From contig WNDQ01000016.1 of NCBI GenBank assembly GCA_009912175.1, positions 1-64,000 on the forward strand: 64,000 nucleotides of DNA, given 5' to 3'. Position numbers and translations under genes: made by a program. Below are positions 41,901-50,749 of the stretch, one piece after another. This DNA comes from Paracidovorax wautersii (GTDB lineage: Bacteria; Pseudomonadota; Gammaproteobacteria; Burkholderiales; Burkholderiaceae_C). The stretch's first letter is position 1; every line of letters starts with the position of its first letter. The notes under the pieces are model-generated. The model was not told the origin of the DNA, searched no databases, and was given only the letters and a program-made list of their open reading frames with translations.

Positions 41901-43195
41901 GGGCGCCCGACGCGCCGCTGACCGGCCAGTTGAAGGCCAGCCTGACGCGGCTGGGCATCTGGTCGGTGCTGGCGCCGCCCGGCTGGCGCATGCGCGGCCA
42001 GCTCGAAGCCGACGCCACCTTCGCGGGCACGCGCAGCGCGCCGCTGCTCAACGGCACGCTGCGCGGCAGCGGCCTGGCGCTGCGTTCGGTGCTCGACGGC
42101 GTGGAGCTGGCCAACGGCCAGTTCCAGGCCACGCTGGCCGGCACGCGGCTGGTGCTCGACCGCTTCTCGCTGGACGGCGCGGCCGGCGGCAACGTCACCG
42201 CGCAGGGCCAGGCCGACTGGAGCAGCGGCCAGCCCGACATGCGCATCGAGGCGCGCATCAACCAGTTGCGCGTGACCAACCGCGCCGACCGCCAAGTCAC
42301 CGTGTCCGGCGATCTGCTGTCCACGCTGCGCGGCCAGGACCTGGCGCTCACGGGCACCGTCAACGTCGACCGCGCGCTCATCATCCTGCCCGAGTCGAGC
42401 ACGCCCACGCTGGGCGACGACGTGCACGTCATCGACCCCACCGAGGCTGAAGCCCAGGCCGCCGCCCGCCAGCCCGGCACCCAGGCCATCCAGCCGCGCG
42501 TGGACGTGACACTGGACCTGGGCCGCGACTTCAAGCTGCAGGGCTACGGCATCAACACCCAACTGCGCGGGCGCCTGCGCGCCGTCCTGGAAGGCGGCAC
42601 GCCACGCGTGACGGGCGACATCAACACCGTCGACGGCGAGTACCGCGCCTACGGCCAGTGGCTGGACATCACGCGCGGCGTGATCCGCTTCTCGGGGCCT
42701 TACGACAACCCGTCGCTGGACGTGCTGGCGATCCGCCCGCGCCTGACCGAGCGCGTGGGCGTGCAGGTGACCGGGCCGGCAATCTCGCCCGTCATCCGGC
42801 TGTATTCGGAGTCGGCCATGACCGACAGCGAAAAGCTCTCGTGGCTGCTGCTGGGCCGCTCGGGCGCTTCGGGCGGCGCGGAAGCCGCCATGCTGCAGCA
42901 GGCCGCGGCGGCCATGCTCAGCGGCGGCGCGGGGGGCGCGGGCATCGCCGGCGTGTTCGGCCTGGACCAGTTGTCGGTGGGCGGCAGCAAGAACGAGGCC
43001 GGCGAGACCGAGGCCTCGGTCACCGTCGGCAAGCAACTCGCACGCGACCTGTACGTGACGTACGAGCGCACACTCTCGGGTGCGCTGGGCACGCTCTATG
43101 TGTTCTACGAACTGTCGCGCCGCTGGACACTGCGCGGCCAGAGCGGCGGCGAGGACCAGGCGGTGGATCTGATCTTCACACTGCCCTACGACTGA
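38933..43195 (+). CDS. tamB: Translocation and assembly module TamB
   Basis: 1420 aa; N-terminal TM; repetitive AsmA/TamB-like body; C-terminal SWLLLGRSG...TVGKQLARDLYVTYERTLSGALGTLYVFYELSRRWTLRGQSGGEDQAVDLIFTLPYD. Confidence 0.93.
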   Translation: MTDPVDPPITDPAIQALRERPLAPPSPGRRRHRHEEPPEETPDGIGHRILRALMWVVPILLLLLVVVVLGLWIWTGSQRSLAQAITLAQRFVPAASALQATGVEGSLRHGGRIASLRWTQPDGVSVAADGLQIAWQPLALLTGTVRVNTLAAERVQVVDRTPAPANPEPSQPLKSLVLPVRIEVPQIRLGHFGWDEPESFAFDTLEAGYTFNGLTHELKIDQINLANGQYSLHARMASQAPMALAAELQGRLQAPMPEGEPPLPLVLQAKVDGPLELLQITAQAEAELKERAAADTGVGSAAPPSGTAPPSPAPAPALGTLPRAVVHARVAPWQAGLPVQQADVALSHINLRAFLPSLPTTLLDGQASITPRASDPAAATPAPGATEPAAAGQQLDIVADIRNSEPGPWDRQRLPLARIQVQGDWRHGPDGQAANVQQLLLALGGGELSGSGRFSLAPAAATPPPQTPPTAAPSAAEATPPAAPPAVWQAQADLRLHNVNPQALHSTLAAAPLSGTLAAHSRPATAAATQPGVDFDVNITGKPPARGGNLLWIQQLVARGAWADDAVTLQRLRLASNQARVEGSGSYRLAAQTAAAKLDLSIPGAQGRIDGSIGPSQGKGDARITLANASQTLAWARRLPGMARLLNGQQLRGNARLDAQWQGGWQRPTVNAALDVPQLALTQNGQPPMALSGVQARLQGRLDQASLSLQGRAQGAGQTIDLLTQLSGGNKAASGQPARWVADVQTLRVRADDPTAPAGAAPSPWTLETTQPLNLSWQNQTLQASAGSARLLPPTRIVANSRESLPITWDPVRLRTTAQGLAELRTAGRIQGLPFAWANALSGGKLAASGISGDLALDADWNVQLDQNLQARIAVGRASGDLDLLSQDAMGDAFALSADQVKTPPGRGTTKITVIDPQGGSGTASSTAPAAASAAPAGRRITAGIKTMSLVVTANNTQLDAQLAWDTERLGQANGQLRSPLTRAGGAWQWAPDAPLTGQLKASLTRLGIWSVLAPPGWRMRGQLEADATFAGTRSAPLLNGTLRGSGLALRSVLDGVELANGQFQATLAGTRLVLDRFSLDGAAGGNVTAQGQADWSSGQPDMRIEARINQLRVTNRADRQVTVSGDLLSTLRGQDLALTGTVNVDRALIILPESSTPTLGDDVHVIDPTEAEAQAAARQPGTQAIQPRVDVTLDLGRDFKLQGYGINTQLRGRLRAVLEGGTPRVTGDINTVDGEYRAYGQWLDITRGVIRFSGPYDNPSLDVLAIRPRLTERVGVQVTGPAISPVIRLYSESAMTDSEKLSWLLLGRSGASGGAEAAMLQQAAAAMLSGGAGGAGIAGVFGLDQLSVGGSKNEAGETEASVTVGKQLARDLYVTYERTLSGALGTLYVFYELSRRWTLRGQSGGEDQAVDLIFTLPYD

Positions 43196-43229
43196 CATCC
43201 AAACAACAAGCCACGGAGACAAACAAGCC

Positions 43230-44282
43230 ATGACAACACCCAGATTGGCAGTAGCGGGCGCGGGCCTGATCGGGCGCCGCCACATCGAGCTGGTGCAGGC
43301 CAGCGACGCGGTCCACCTGCAGGCCATCGTCGACCCCTCGCCCGACGCCCGGGCCGTGGCCGACGCCGCCGGCGTCGCGCTCTACCCGGACCTGGCGCAG
43401 CTGTTCACGGCCGAAGCGGTGGACGGTGTGATCCTGGCCACGCCCAACGCCCTGCACGTCGAGCAGGCGCTGCAGTGCATCGAACACGGCGTCGTGGCCC
43501 TGATCGAAAAACCCGTGGCGCACACGCTCGAAGCGGGCGAGCGCCTGCTGCAGGCGGCAACGGCCGCCCAGGCACGGCTGCTGGTGGGCCACCACCGCGC
43601 GCACAGCCCCATCCTGGCGCGGGCGCGCGAGGTGATCGCCCAGGGCACGCTCGGGCGCATCGTGGCCGTCAGCGGCAGCGCGACCTTCTACAAACCCACC
43701 GACTACTTCGAGTCCGCGCCCTGGCGACGCCAGCCCGGCGGCGGCCCGATCCTGATCAACCTGATCCACGAGATCGGCAACCTGCGCGCGCTCTGCGGCG
43801 AAATCACCGCCGTGCAGGCCATGGCCTCCAACGCCACACGCGGTTTTGCGGTGGAAGACACGGCCGCCATCCTGCTGCGTTTTGCCGGCGGGGCGCTGGG
43901 CACCTTTGTGCTGTCGGACACGGCCGCGTCGGCGCGCAGCTGGGAGCAGACCTCGCAGGAAAACGCGAGCTACCCGAGCTACGCCGACGAGGACTGCTAC
44001 GTCATCGCCGGCACGCACGGCTCATTGGCCGTGCCGACGATGCGGCTCAAGACCTATGCCAGCGACGACGCGCGCTCGTGGTTCAAGCCCTTTCAGCTGG
44101 GCCAGGCGAGCGTGGAACGGGCCGACCCGCTGGCGCTGCAGCTCGCCCATTTCGCCGACGTGATCCAGGGGCGCGCGCAGCCGCTGGTCAGCGTGCGCGA
44201 CGGCGTGCAGAACCTGCGCGTGGTCGAGGCCATCGCCACGGCCATCCAGACGCAGGCGCAGGTGGCCGTGGCCACCGATTGA
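43230..44282 (+). CDS. Gfo/Idh/MocA-family oxidoreductase
   Basis: LAVAGAGLIGRRHIELVQAS; ATPNALHVEQALQCIEHGVVALIEKPVAHTLE. Confidence 0.93.
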   Translation: MTTPRLAVAGAGLIGRRHIELVQASDAVHLQAIVDPSPDARAVADAAGVALYPDLAQLFTAEAVDGVILATPNALHVEQALQCIEHGVVALIEKPVAHTLEAGERLLQAATAAQARLLVGHHRAHSPILARAREVIAQGTLGRIVAVSGSATFYKPTDYFESAPWRRQPGGGPILINLIHEIGNLRALCGEITAVQAMASNATRGFAVEDTAAILLRFAGGALGTFVLSDTAASARSWEQTSQENASYPSYADEDCYVIAGTHGSLAVPTMRLKTYASDDARSWFKPFQLGQASVERADPLALQLAHFADVIQGRAQPLVSVRDGVQNLRVVEAIATAIQTQAQVAVATD

Positions 44283-44295
44283 TGCGCCGCGGCGA

Positions 44296-45378
44296 TCAGG
44301 CCGCTGCCGGGTAGATCCAGAGCTGCTCGGGCGGCACGTGGAGCTGGTAGCCGGCCGGTGCGGCCGGGCCGCTGCTGTAGGCACGGATGCGGCCTTCGTG
44401 GCCGCCCGCGCCCTGGGCCACGTACACGCATTCCCAGCGGTCGCCCAGGTACATGGAGGTCTGCAGCGCCGCCGGCAGCGTGTTGTCGCCCGGCTGGTCG
44501 CGCTGCACGGTCTGCTCCACACGCGCCACGCCGACGGCGGCCGAGCCCACCTCGCCCGGGCCGAACACGCGGCCCCACAGCGACCAGCCCGGTCCTTCCA
44601 GCCGCGCCAGCTCGCCCCGCCGCTCGGCGATGCGGCCCTCGAAGCGGTTGTTGCTGCCCATGAACTCGGCCGTGAACAGCGTGCGCGGCGCGCCATACAT
44701 TTCCTGCGGCGTGCCCTCCTGCTCGATGCGCCCGTTGGAGAGCAGCAGGATGCGGTCGGACATGGCCATGGCCTCGGACTGGTCGTGCGTGACCATCAGC
44801 GCCGACAGCCCGAGCTTGACGATCAGCTCGCGCAGGAAGGCGCGCGCCTCCTCGCGCAGCTTGGCGTCGAGGTTGGACAGCGGCTCGTCGAGCAGCAGCA
44901 CCGGCGGGTTGTAGACCAGCGCGCGCGCAATCGCCACACGCTGCTGCTGACCGCCCGAGAGCTGGAAGGGAAAGCGCTCGCCCAGATGCCCCAGGCCAAG
45001 CTGGCCCAGCACGTCGGCCACACGCCGCGCGATCTCGGCGCGCGCGACGCGGCGCAACTGCAGCGGATAGGCCACGTTGTCGTACACCGTCTTGTGCGGC
45101 CACAGCGCATAGGACTGGAACACCAGGCCCAGGTTGCGTTCCTCGGCCGGCACCTCGATGCCACCAGCGCCGTCGTAGACCACGCGCTCGCCGATGGCGA
45201 TGCGCCCGTCGCTGGCCTGCTCCAGGCCCGCGATGGCACGCAGCAGCGTGGTCTTGCCGCTGCCCGACGGGCCCAGCAGCGAAACCACCTCGCCGCGCCG
45301 CAGTTGCATCGACACGCCCTTGAGCACGGCATTGCCGCCGTAGTTCAGGCAAACCTCTTGTGCGGAAAGTTCAATCAT
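44296..45378 (-). CDS. ABC transporter ATP-binding protein (Fbp/PotA-like)
   Basis: LLGPSGSGKTTLLRAIAGLEQ; LSGGQQQRVAIARALVYNPPVLLLDEPLSNLDAKLREE. Confidence 0.94.
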   Translation of the reverse strand: MIELSAQEVCLNYGGNAVLKGVSMQLRRGEVVSLLGPSGSGKTTLLRAIAGLEQASDGRIAIGERVVYDGAGGIEVPAEERNLGLVFQSYALWPHKTVYDNVAYPLQLRRVARAEIARRVADVLGQLGLGHLGERFPFQLSGGQQQRVAIARALVYNPPVLLLDEPLSNLDAKLREEARAFLRELIVKLGLSALMVTHDQSEAMAMSDRILLLSNGRIEQEGTPQEMYGAPRTLFTAEFMGSNNRFEGRIAERRGELARLEGPGWSLWGRVFGPGEVGSAAVGVARVEQTVQRDQPGDNTLPAALQTSMYLGDRWECVYVAQGAGGHEGRIRAYSSGPAAPAGYQLHVPPEQLWIYPAAA

Positions 45379-47143
45379 GGAGCTTCACCCCGAAACGCAG
45401 CGCCAGGCCTAGGCCCACGACCACCAGCGCGATATTGATGAAAGACAGGGCCGCGACGATGTCGATCGCGCCAGCCGCCCACAGCGACACCAGCATCGAG
45501 CCGATGGTCTCGGTGCCCGGCGACAGCAGGTAGACGCCGGTCGAGTACTCGCGCTCGAAGATCAGAAACATCAGCAGCCACGAACCGATCAGGCCAAAAC
45601 GCGCCAGCGGCACCGTGATGTGGCGCGTGACCTGCCCGCGCATGGCGCCGGCCGTGCGCGCGGCTTCTTCCAGCTCGGGGCCGACCTGCAGCAGCGTGGT
45701 CGAGATCAGCCGCAGGCCGTAGGCCACCCAGACCACCGTGTAGGCCAGCCACACGCTGAAGATGGTGCTGCGCAGGCTGCGCAGCGCCTCGACCAAGTGC
45801 TCGTTGAGCCACTCGGCACCGGGCAGCACGCTCAGCCAGCCGTCGGTCAGCGACTGCTCCAGCCACATCGGCACGAACAGAAAGACCCACAGGAAAGCCA
45901 GGCCGGCCAGCAGGCCCGGCACGGCGCGCGGCACCAGCACGCTGTAGTCCAGAAAACGCGTGATGCCGTCCGGGCGCCGGTGCATGGCCAGGCCCAGTGC
46001 GGTGTAGCAGCCCACCGCCAGCGCCCCGCCCAGCACGCCGATGGCGACCGAGTTGACGATGGCGCGCATCAGGTTGGCCTGCCCCAGCACCTGTCGGAAG
46101 GCATCCATCGAGAACGCGTCGATCATGCTCACGCCCACGCCCCAGTGCGACATGAAGGCACGCATGCAGATGCCCAGCAGCGGCAGCACCACCGCCAGCG
46201 CCAGCCACAGGCCGACCACGCCGCCCGCGGCCCAGCGCCAGCGGCCCAGCGGCAGCGGCCGCGCGTGCGAGGCCTTGCCCTTGAGCGTGACGAAGCGGTT
46301 GGCCGTGCGCATGAGGTGGCGCTGCAGCATGACCAGCGGCACGGTGAAGGCGATCAGCACCACGGCCACGGCGGCCATCAGGTGGTAGGACGGAATGCCC
46401 AGCTTGTTGGTGAGCTTGTAGAGGTAGGTGGCCAGCACCAGGTTGCCCTCGGGGTCGCCCAGCACCAGCACCAGGCCGAACACCTCCAGCCCCAGGAAGA
46501 ACAGCAGCACGCTGGCGTACAGCAGGGCCGGCCGCACCATGGGCAGGCTGACCGAGCGCATCACCTGCCAGGGCGAGGCGCCGGCCACGCGCGCGGCCTC
46601 TTCCACGTCCGAGCCCATGCTGCGCAGGGCCGAAGAAACGTAGAGGTAGGCGTGCGGCACGTGCGTCAGGCCCGCGATCACGACGATGCTGCTCAGCGAA
46701 TACACGTTCCAGGGCACGAAGCCCAGCAGGTTGCGCGCCAGCTCGCTGAACACGCCCACGGGCCCGGCCGCCACCACGTAGCCAAAGCCCAGCACCATGG
46801 GCGAAACAAACACCGGCACCAGGATGAGCGGCTCCAGCCAGCGTTTGCCCGGCAGGTCGGTGCGGATCATCAGGAAGGCGAGCACGGCGCCCAGCGGCAC
46901 GGCGATCACGAACAGGCCGATGGCCAGCACGAAGCCGGTGCGCAGCGCGACGTAGAAGTCGGGGTCGTCGAAGATGAAGCGGAAGGCCTCGAAGCCCCAC
47001 TGCCGGTCCGGGTCGAAGAACGGCGCATTGAGAAAGCTCTGCAGCACGATCAGCAGCAGCGGCGTGTAGATCGCCAGCGCCGCCAGCGCCACGACCACGC
47101 CGCGCGGCACACCGCGCCACAAGGCTCGCAAGGAAGTAGACAT
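45371..47143 (-). CDS. ABC transporter permease (FbpB-like, two fused permease halves)
   Basis: 590 aa; two EAA-like loops (DVEEAARVAGASPWQVMRSVSLPMVRPALL and ELEEAARTAGAMRGQVTRHITVPLARFGL). Confidence 0.93.
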   Translation of the reverse strand: MSTSLRALWRGVPRGVVVALAALAIYTPLLLIVLQSFLNAPFFDPDRQWGFEAFRFIFDDPDFYVALRTGFVLAIGLFVIAVPLGAVLAFLMIRTDLPGKRWLEPLILVPVFVSPMVLGFGYVVAAGPVGVFSELARNLLGFVPWNVYSLSSIVVIAGLTHVPHAYLYVSSALRSMGSDVEEAARVAGASPWQVMRSVSLPMVRPALLYASVLLFFLGLEVFGLVLVLGDPEGNLVLATYLYKLTNKLGIPSYHLMAAVAVVLIAFTVPLVMLQRHLMRTANRFVTLKGKASHARPLPLGRWRWAAGGVVGLWLALAVVLPLLGICMRAFMSHWGVGVSMIDAFSMDAFRQVLGQANLMRAIVNSVAIGVLGGALAVGCYTALGLAMHRRPDGITRFLDYSVLVPRAVPGLLAGLAFLWVFLFVPMWLEQSLTDGWLSVLPGAEWLNEHLVEALRSLRSTIFSVWLAYTVVWVAYGLRLISTTLLQVGPELEEAARTAGAMRGQVTRHITVPLARFGLIGSWLLMFLIFEREYSTGVYLLSPGTETIGSMLVSLWAAGAIDIVAALSFINIALVVVGLGLALRFGVKLHD

Positions 47144-47219
47144 GGGTCACCCCCGGCCCGGCGCCTGGCGCCGGACCTGTTCGTGAGAGCGAAAGGGAGA
47201 AACGGAAGGCGTCAGCCGT

Positions 47220-48341
47220 TTATTTGCCGGCCGATTCGCGCCACTGCTTGATGAAGGCCAGGCGCTTGTTCTGCTCCAGGTAGTCGAGCAGCGACTCGTC
47301 GACCGGAATCGGGTGCAGCGCCTTGCCCAGCTTCTTGGTCATGCCGTCGACGTCGTTGTCGCCTTCGATGTCATTGCGCACCGACACCAGCTCGGCCTGG
47401 TGCGCGATCACTTCCTGGCCGCGCTTGGACAGCAGGTAGTCCAGCCACAGCTTGGCCGCGTTGGGGTTCTTGGCCCGGCGGCTGATGAAGGCCACACGCG
47501 AGAGCACCAGCGCGTGGTCCGTCGGATAGGCGATACCCAGCGAAGGGTCTTTCTTGGCCTTGGCCTCGGCGTAGGGGCCCAGGATGTTGTAGCCCAGCAG
47601 GTTCTCGCCCGAGGAAACCCGCTCGAGCATGGTGCCGGTCGAGGACTGCACCAGCACGCCGGCCGCGCCCACGGCCTTGATGAAGTCCCAGTACTTGGGA
47701 TCGACCTTGGCATCCTGCGCGGCCAGCATGAAGCCCACGGCCGACTTCTCGATGTCGTAGCTGGTCACCTTGCCCTTGTACTTGGGGTCGGCCACCAGCT
47801 TGGCGAAGGCTTCGTGCGTACGCGGCACCTCGGCCTCGCTCACCAGGCGTTTGTTGTAGACAAAGACGGCCGGCTCGAACGTCGTGCCATAAGCCTTGTT
47901 CTGCCACGACGCCCAGTCCGGCAGCTTGGCGCGCTCGGGGCTGTCGTACTGCAGCGCGAACTGCTTGGCCAGCTTCAGCGCCGAGTCCATGGACGAGTTC
48001 CACACCGTGTCGCCGCTGTTGCCGCCGGCGGCCTGCTCGCTCAGGTAGCGGTTGTAGAGCTCGGTGCTGTTCATGTCGTTGTATTCGACCTGGATCCAGG
48101 GGTAGAGCGCCTGGAAGTCCTTGACCAGCGGGTCGGCCGCCTTGCTGTCGGTGGTCGAATACACCACCAGGCGGGCTTCCTTCTTGGAGCCGTCGATCAC
48201 CTGCGCATAGCTGGCCGGGTAGCCGGCCGGCGCCTGGGCCTGGGCTGCGCCCGCCACCGCGGCCAGTGCGGCGACCGTGGCCACGCGCCGCCACAGCCGG
48301 CCGAGCGTCGCGCGATTACTGCTGCTGTTGTTGCCGTGCAT
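47220..48341 (-). CDS. ABC transporter extracellular solute-binding protein (Fe3+/phosphonate-type)
   Basis: MHGNN...AAQAQAPAGYPASYAQVIDGSKKEARLVVYSTTDSKAADPLVKDFQALYPWIQVEYNDMNS. Confidence 0.92.
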   Translation of the reverse strand: MHGNNSSSNRATLGRLWRRVATVAALAAVAGAAQAQAPAGYPASYAQVIDGSKKEARLVVYSTTDSKAADPLVKDFQALYPWIQVEYNDMNSTELYNRYLSEQAAGGNSGDTVWNSSMDSALKLAKQFALQYDSPERAKLPDWASWQNKAYGTTFEPAVFVYNKRLVSEAEVPRTHEAFAKLVADPKYKGKVTSYDIEKSAVGFMLAAQDAKVDPKYWDFIKAVGAAGVLVQSSTGTMLERVSSGENLLGYNILGPYAEAKAKKDPSLGIAYPTDHALVLSRVAFISRRAKNPNAAKLWLDYLLSKRGQEVIAHQAELVSVRNDIEGDNDVDGMTKKLGKALHPIPVDESLLDYLEQNKRLAFIKQWRESAGK

Positions 48342-48486
48342 TCCTGTCTCCTGTGTCATGGTTGTCGGGTCGCCGCAGTCGCAGCACGCCCGGCAGCCAG
48401 TCTAGGAAGACGCTCTTTCAAAGTTCTTTCATTCGCACGCCTTTGGTCCCGTTTACGGGTTAACACCGAAGAAAAGCCCGCAACAC

Positions 48487-50001
48487 TCAGCCCAGCAGCG
48501 GCAGCCGCAGATAGGCGCACACGCCCTGTGCGGGGCTGGGGCCCAGCCACACTTCGCCGCCGTAGCGCTGCGCGAGGCTGCGCGAAATGGCCAGCCCCAG
48601 CCCGCTGCCGCCGGGCGTGCCGCTGCCGCGCACGAAGTGGCCAAAAAGCCGGTCGCGCAGGTCGGGCGCGATGCCCGGCCCGTTGTCCTGCACGGTCACC
48701 AGGGCCCAGGCCGCGGCCGCGTCCTGCGCGCGCGGCACCTGCACCTCGCAGCCCACGGTGATGGTGCCGCCGGGCTGCGTGTAGGCGATGGCGTTGTGGA
48801 CCAGGTTGGCCATCGCCTCGCGCACAAAGGCCGCGTTGCCGCGCACGCGCAGCCCCTCGGCCGCGCCGATCCAGCCCAGGTCCTGGCCGCGTGCGTGCGC
48901 CAGCGGCAGCTCGTCGATCATCACCTGCTGGGCGCAGGCGGCCAGGTCAAAGGTCTCCAGCGGCTCGTGCTGGTCCTGATGCTGGGCGCGCGCCAGCAGC
49001 AGCAGTTGCGCGGTCAGCCGGTGGGCCTGCTGCAACTGGGCGACCATGGCGCGCAGGCTTTCCTGCACACGCGCCAGGTCGGATTCGCGCAGGGCGTACT
49101 CGGCCTGCGTCAGCAGCACGGCCAGCGGCGTGCGCAACTGGTGCGAGGCGCCGTCCAGAAACCGCGTCTGTTCATCCAGCAGCCGCTGGTGCTGCTCGAC
49201 GTGGTGGTTGATGGCCAACACCAGCGGCCGCACTTCGGCCGGCACCGCCTGCGGCGCCAGCGGCCGCAGGTCGCGCGGGCCACGCGCCAGCACCTGCCGG
49301 CGCAGGCTGGCCAGCGGCCGCAGCGCCCAGCTCACAGCCAGCCACAGCAGCAGACTGGCCACAACGGTGACCAGCAGGCCGCGCCACAGCGTGCCCTGCC
49401 ACAGCGCGCGCAGCAGGTCGCGCCGCTCGCCCGTGGTCTCGGCCACCCGCAGCGTCACGCTGGCCACGCCAGGCTCCTGCGTGGGCACGCACAGGGCGCC
49501 GATGCGCACCGGCTCGGTCGCCAGCACGCCGTCGTAGAACACCGGCACGTCGGGCGGCAGCGCGCCGGGCGCGGCCGGGATGCCCGACTGCCCCGCCAGC
49601 AGGCGCTCGTTCGCGTCCGTCCAGCCACAGGGCCGCGCGCTGGCCGTCATGCTGAAGTACACGCCCGAACCCGCCGTCTCGGTCAGCGCGTGCAACAAGG
49701 CGTCGGTGGCGCCCGGCTGCTGCCCGCTGCCGGCCGCGGCGGCGGCCTCCTGCCGCAACAGCAGCGCCACCATGCGCAGCGAGCGGTCGTAGGCCTGATC
49801 GGTGGCACGCTGCATGGTCTTGTAGTCGGCCAACTGGTCGGCGTTGATGAGCAGCGCCAGCCCCGGCAGCATCAGCACCAGCAGCGCGCCCTTGATGGAG
49901 ATGCGGTGCGGACTGGCCAGCCAGCGGCGCGCGCGCGACCCCATCGCCCGCAGGCCGACCGGGCGCCGGCCGCCCTCAGGCTTCGGGCGCGGGCTGGCCA
50001 T
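48487..50001 (-). CDS. Sensor histidine kinase, TctE-like
   Basis: FLDGASHQLRTPLAVLLTQAEYALRE H-box; LVHNAIAYTQPGGTITV; DNGPGIAPDLRDRLFGHFVRGSGTPGGSGLGLAIS. Confidence 0.92.
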   Translation of the reverse strand: MASPRPKPEGGRRPVGLRAMGSRARRWLASPHRISIKGALLVLMLPGLALLINADQLADYKTMQRATDQAYDRSLRMVALLLRQEAAAAAGSGQQPGATDALLHALTETAGSGVYFSMTASARPCGWTDANERLLAGQSGIPAAPGALPPDVPVFYDGVLATEPVRIGALCVPTQEPGVASVTLRVAETTGERRDLLRALWQGTLWRGLLVTVVASLLLWLAVSWALRPLASLRRQVLARGPRDLRPLAPQAVPAEVRPLVLAINHHVEQHQRLLDEQTRFLDGASHQLRTPLAVLLTQAEYALRESDLARVQESLRAMVAQLQQAHRLTAQLLLLARAQHQDQHEPLETFDLAACAQQVMIDELPLAHARGQDLGWIGAAEGLRVRGNAAFVREAMANLVHNAIAYTQPGGTITVGCEVQVPRAQDAAAAWALVTVQDNGPGIAPDLRDRLFGHFVRGSGTPGGSGLGLAISRSLAQRYGGEVWLGPSPAQGVCAYLRLPLLG

Positions 50002-50668
50002 CGCCGGCGGCCTTGAGCATGTAGCCGACGCCGCGCACGGTGACCACCTCGACACCGCGGGCGGCCAGCTTCTTGCGCAGGCGGTGCAGCACCACGTCGA
50101 CCGCGTCGGCCTGGGCCTCGCTGTCGGCGTCGAACACCAGGTCAAACAACTGGGCCTTGCTCACAGGCCGGCTGCCACGGCGCACCAGCGCCGACAGGGC
50201 CGCATGCTCGCGCGGGGTGAGCGGCAGCGGCTCGCCGCCCAGCCAGAACGCGCGCGTGGCCACGTCGAAGGACAGCGGGCCGACCTGCAGGCGCGGCTGG
50301 TCCTTGCCCTGGCTGCGGCGGATCAGCGCGAACAGGCGCGCTTCCAGCTCGGCCAGCGCAAAGGGCTTGGCCAGGAAGTCATCGGCGCCCTGCTGCAGGC
50401 CGCGCACGCGGTCCTCGAGCGCGCCCTGGGCGGTCAGCATCAGCACGGGCGTGCGGTCGTCGCGCGCACGCATGCCCGCCAGCACCGCAAAACCGTCCTT
50501 GCCCGGCAGTTGCACGTCGAGCACGACGGCGTCGTACTCATGCGTCTTGAGAAAACGTTCGGCCACCAGGCCGTCCTGTGCCAGTTCGACCAGGAAACGG
50601 CTCTGCCCCAGCGCCCGCGCCAGCCAGGCCGCCAGTTCTGCCTCGTCTTCGACCAGCAGGATTTTCAT
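49976..50668 (-). CDS. OmpR-family response regulator, TctD-like
   Basis: MKILLVEDEAELAAWLARALGQSRFLVELAQDGLVAERFLKTHEYDAVVLDVQLPGKDGFAVL; winged-helix C-terminus. Confidence 0.93.
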   Translation of the reverse strand: MKILLVEDEAELAAWLARALGQSRFLVELAQDGLVAERFLKTHEYDAVVLDVQLPGKDGFAVLAGMRARDDRTPVLMLTAQGALEDRVRGLQQGADDFLAKPFALAELEARLFALIRRSQGKDQPRLQVGPLSFDVATRAFWLGGEPLPLTPREHAALSALVRRGSRPVSKAQLFDLVFDADSEAQADAVDVVLHRLRKKLAARGVEVVTVRGVGYMLKAAGDGQPAPEA

Positions 50669-50749
50669 AGGCGCGCATCATGCCACGCAGGGCCGCGCCG
50701 CCGTGGCGGGTCAACCCGTGCCCCGGTATCGGGGCACGGCATGGGCGCG

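Noticed and set aside
38849-43327. 1492-aa minus-strand ORF antisense to tamB
   Set aside because: Compositionally biased, no domain signal, entirely explained by tamB codon bias on the other strand.
45375-47150. 591-aa ORF in an alternative frame of the ABC permease
   Set aside because: Same strand, shifted frame, Arg/Ala/Gly-rich; ORF 45371..47143 has proper TM helices and EAA loops.
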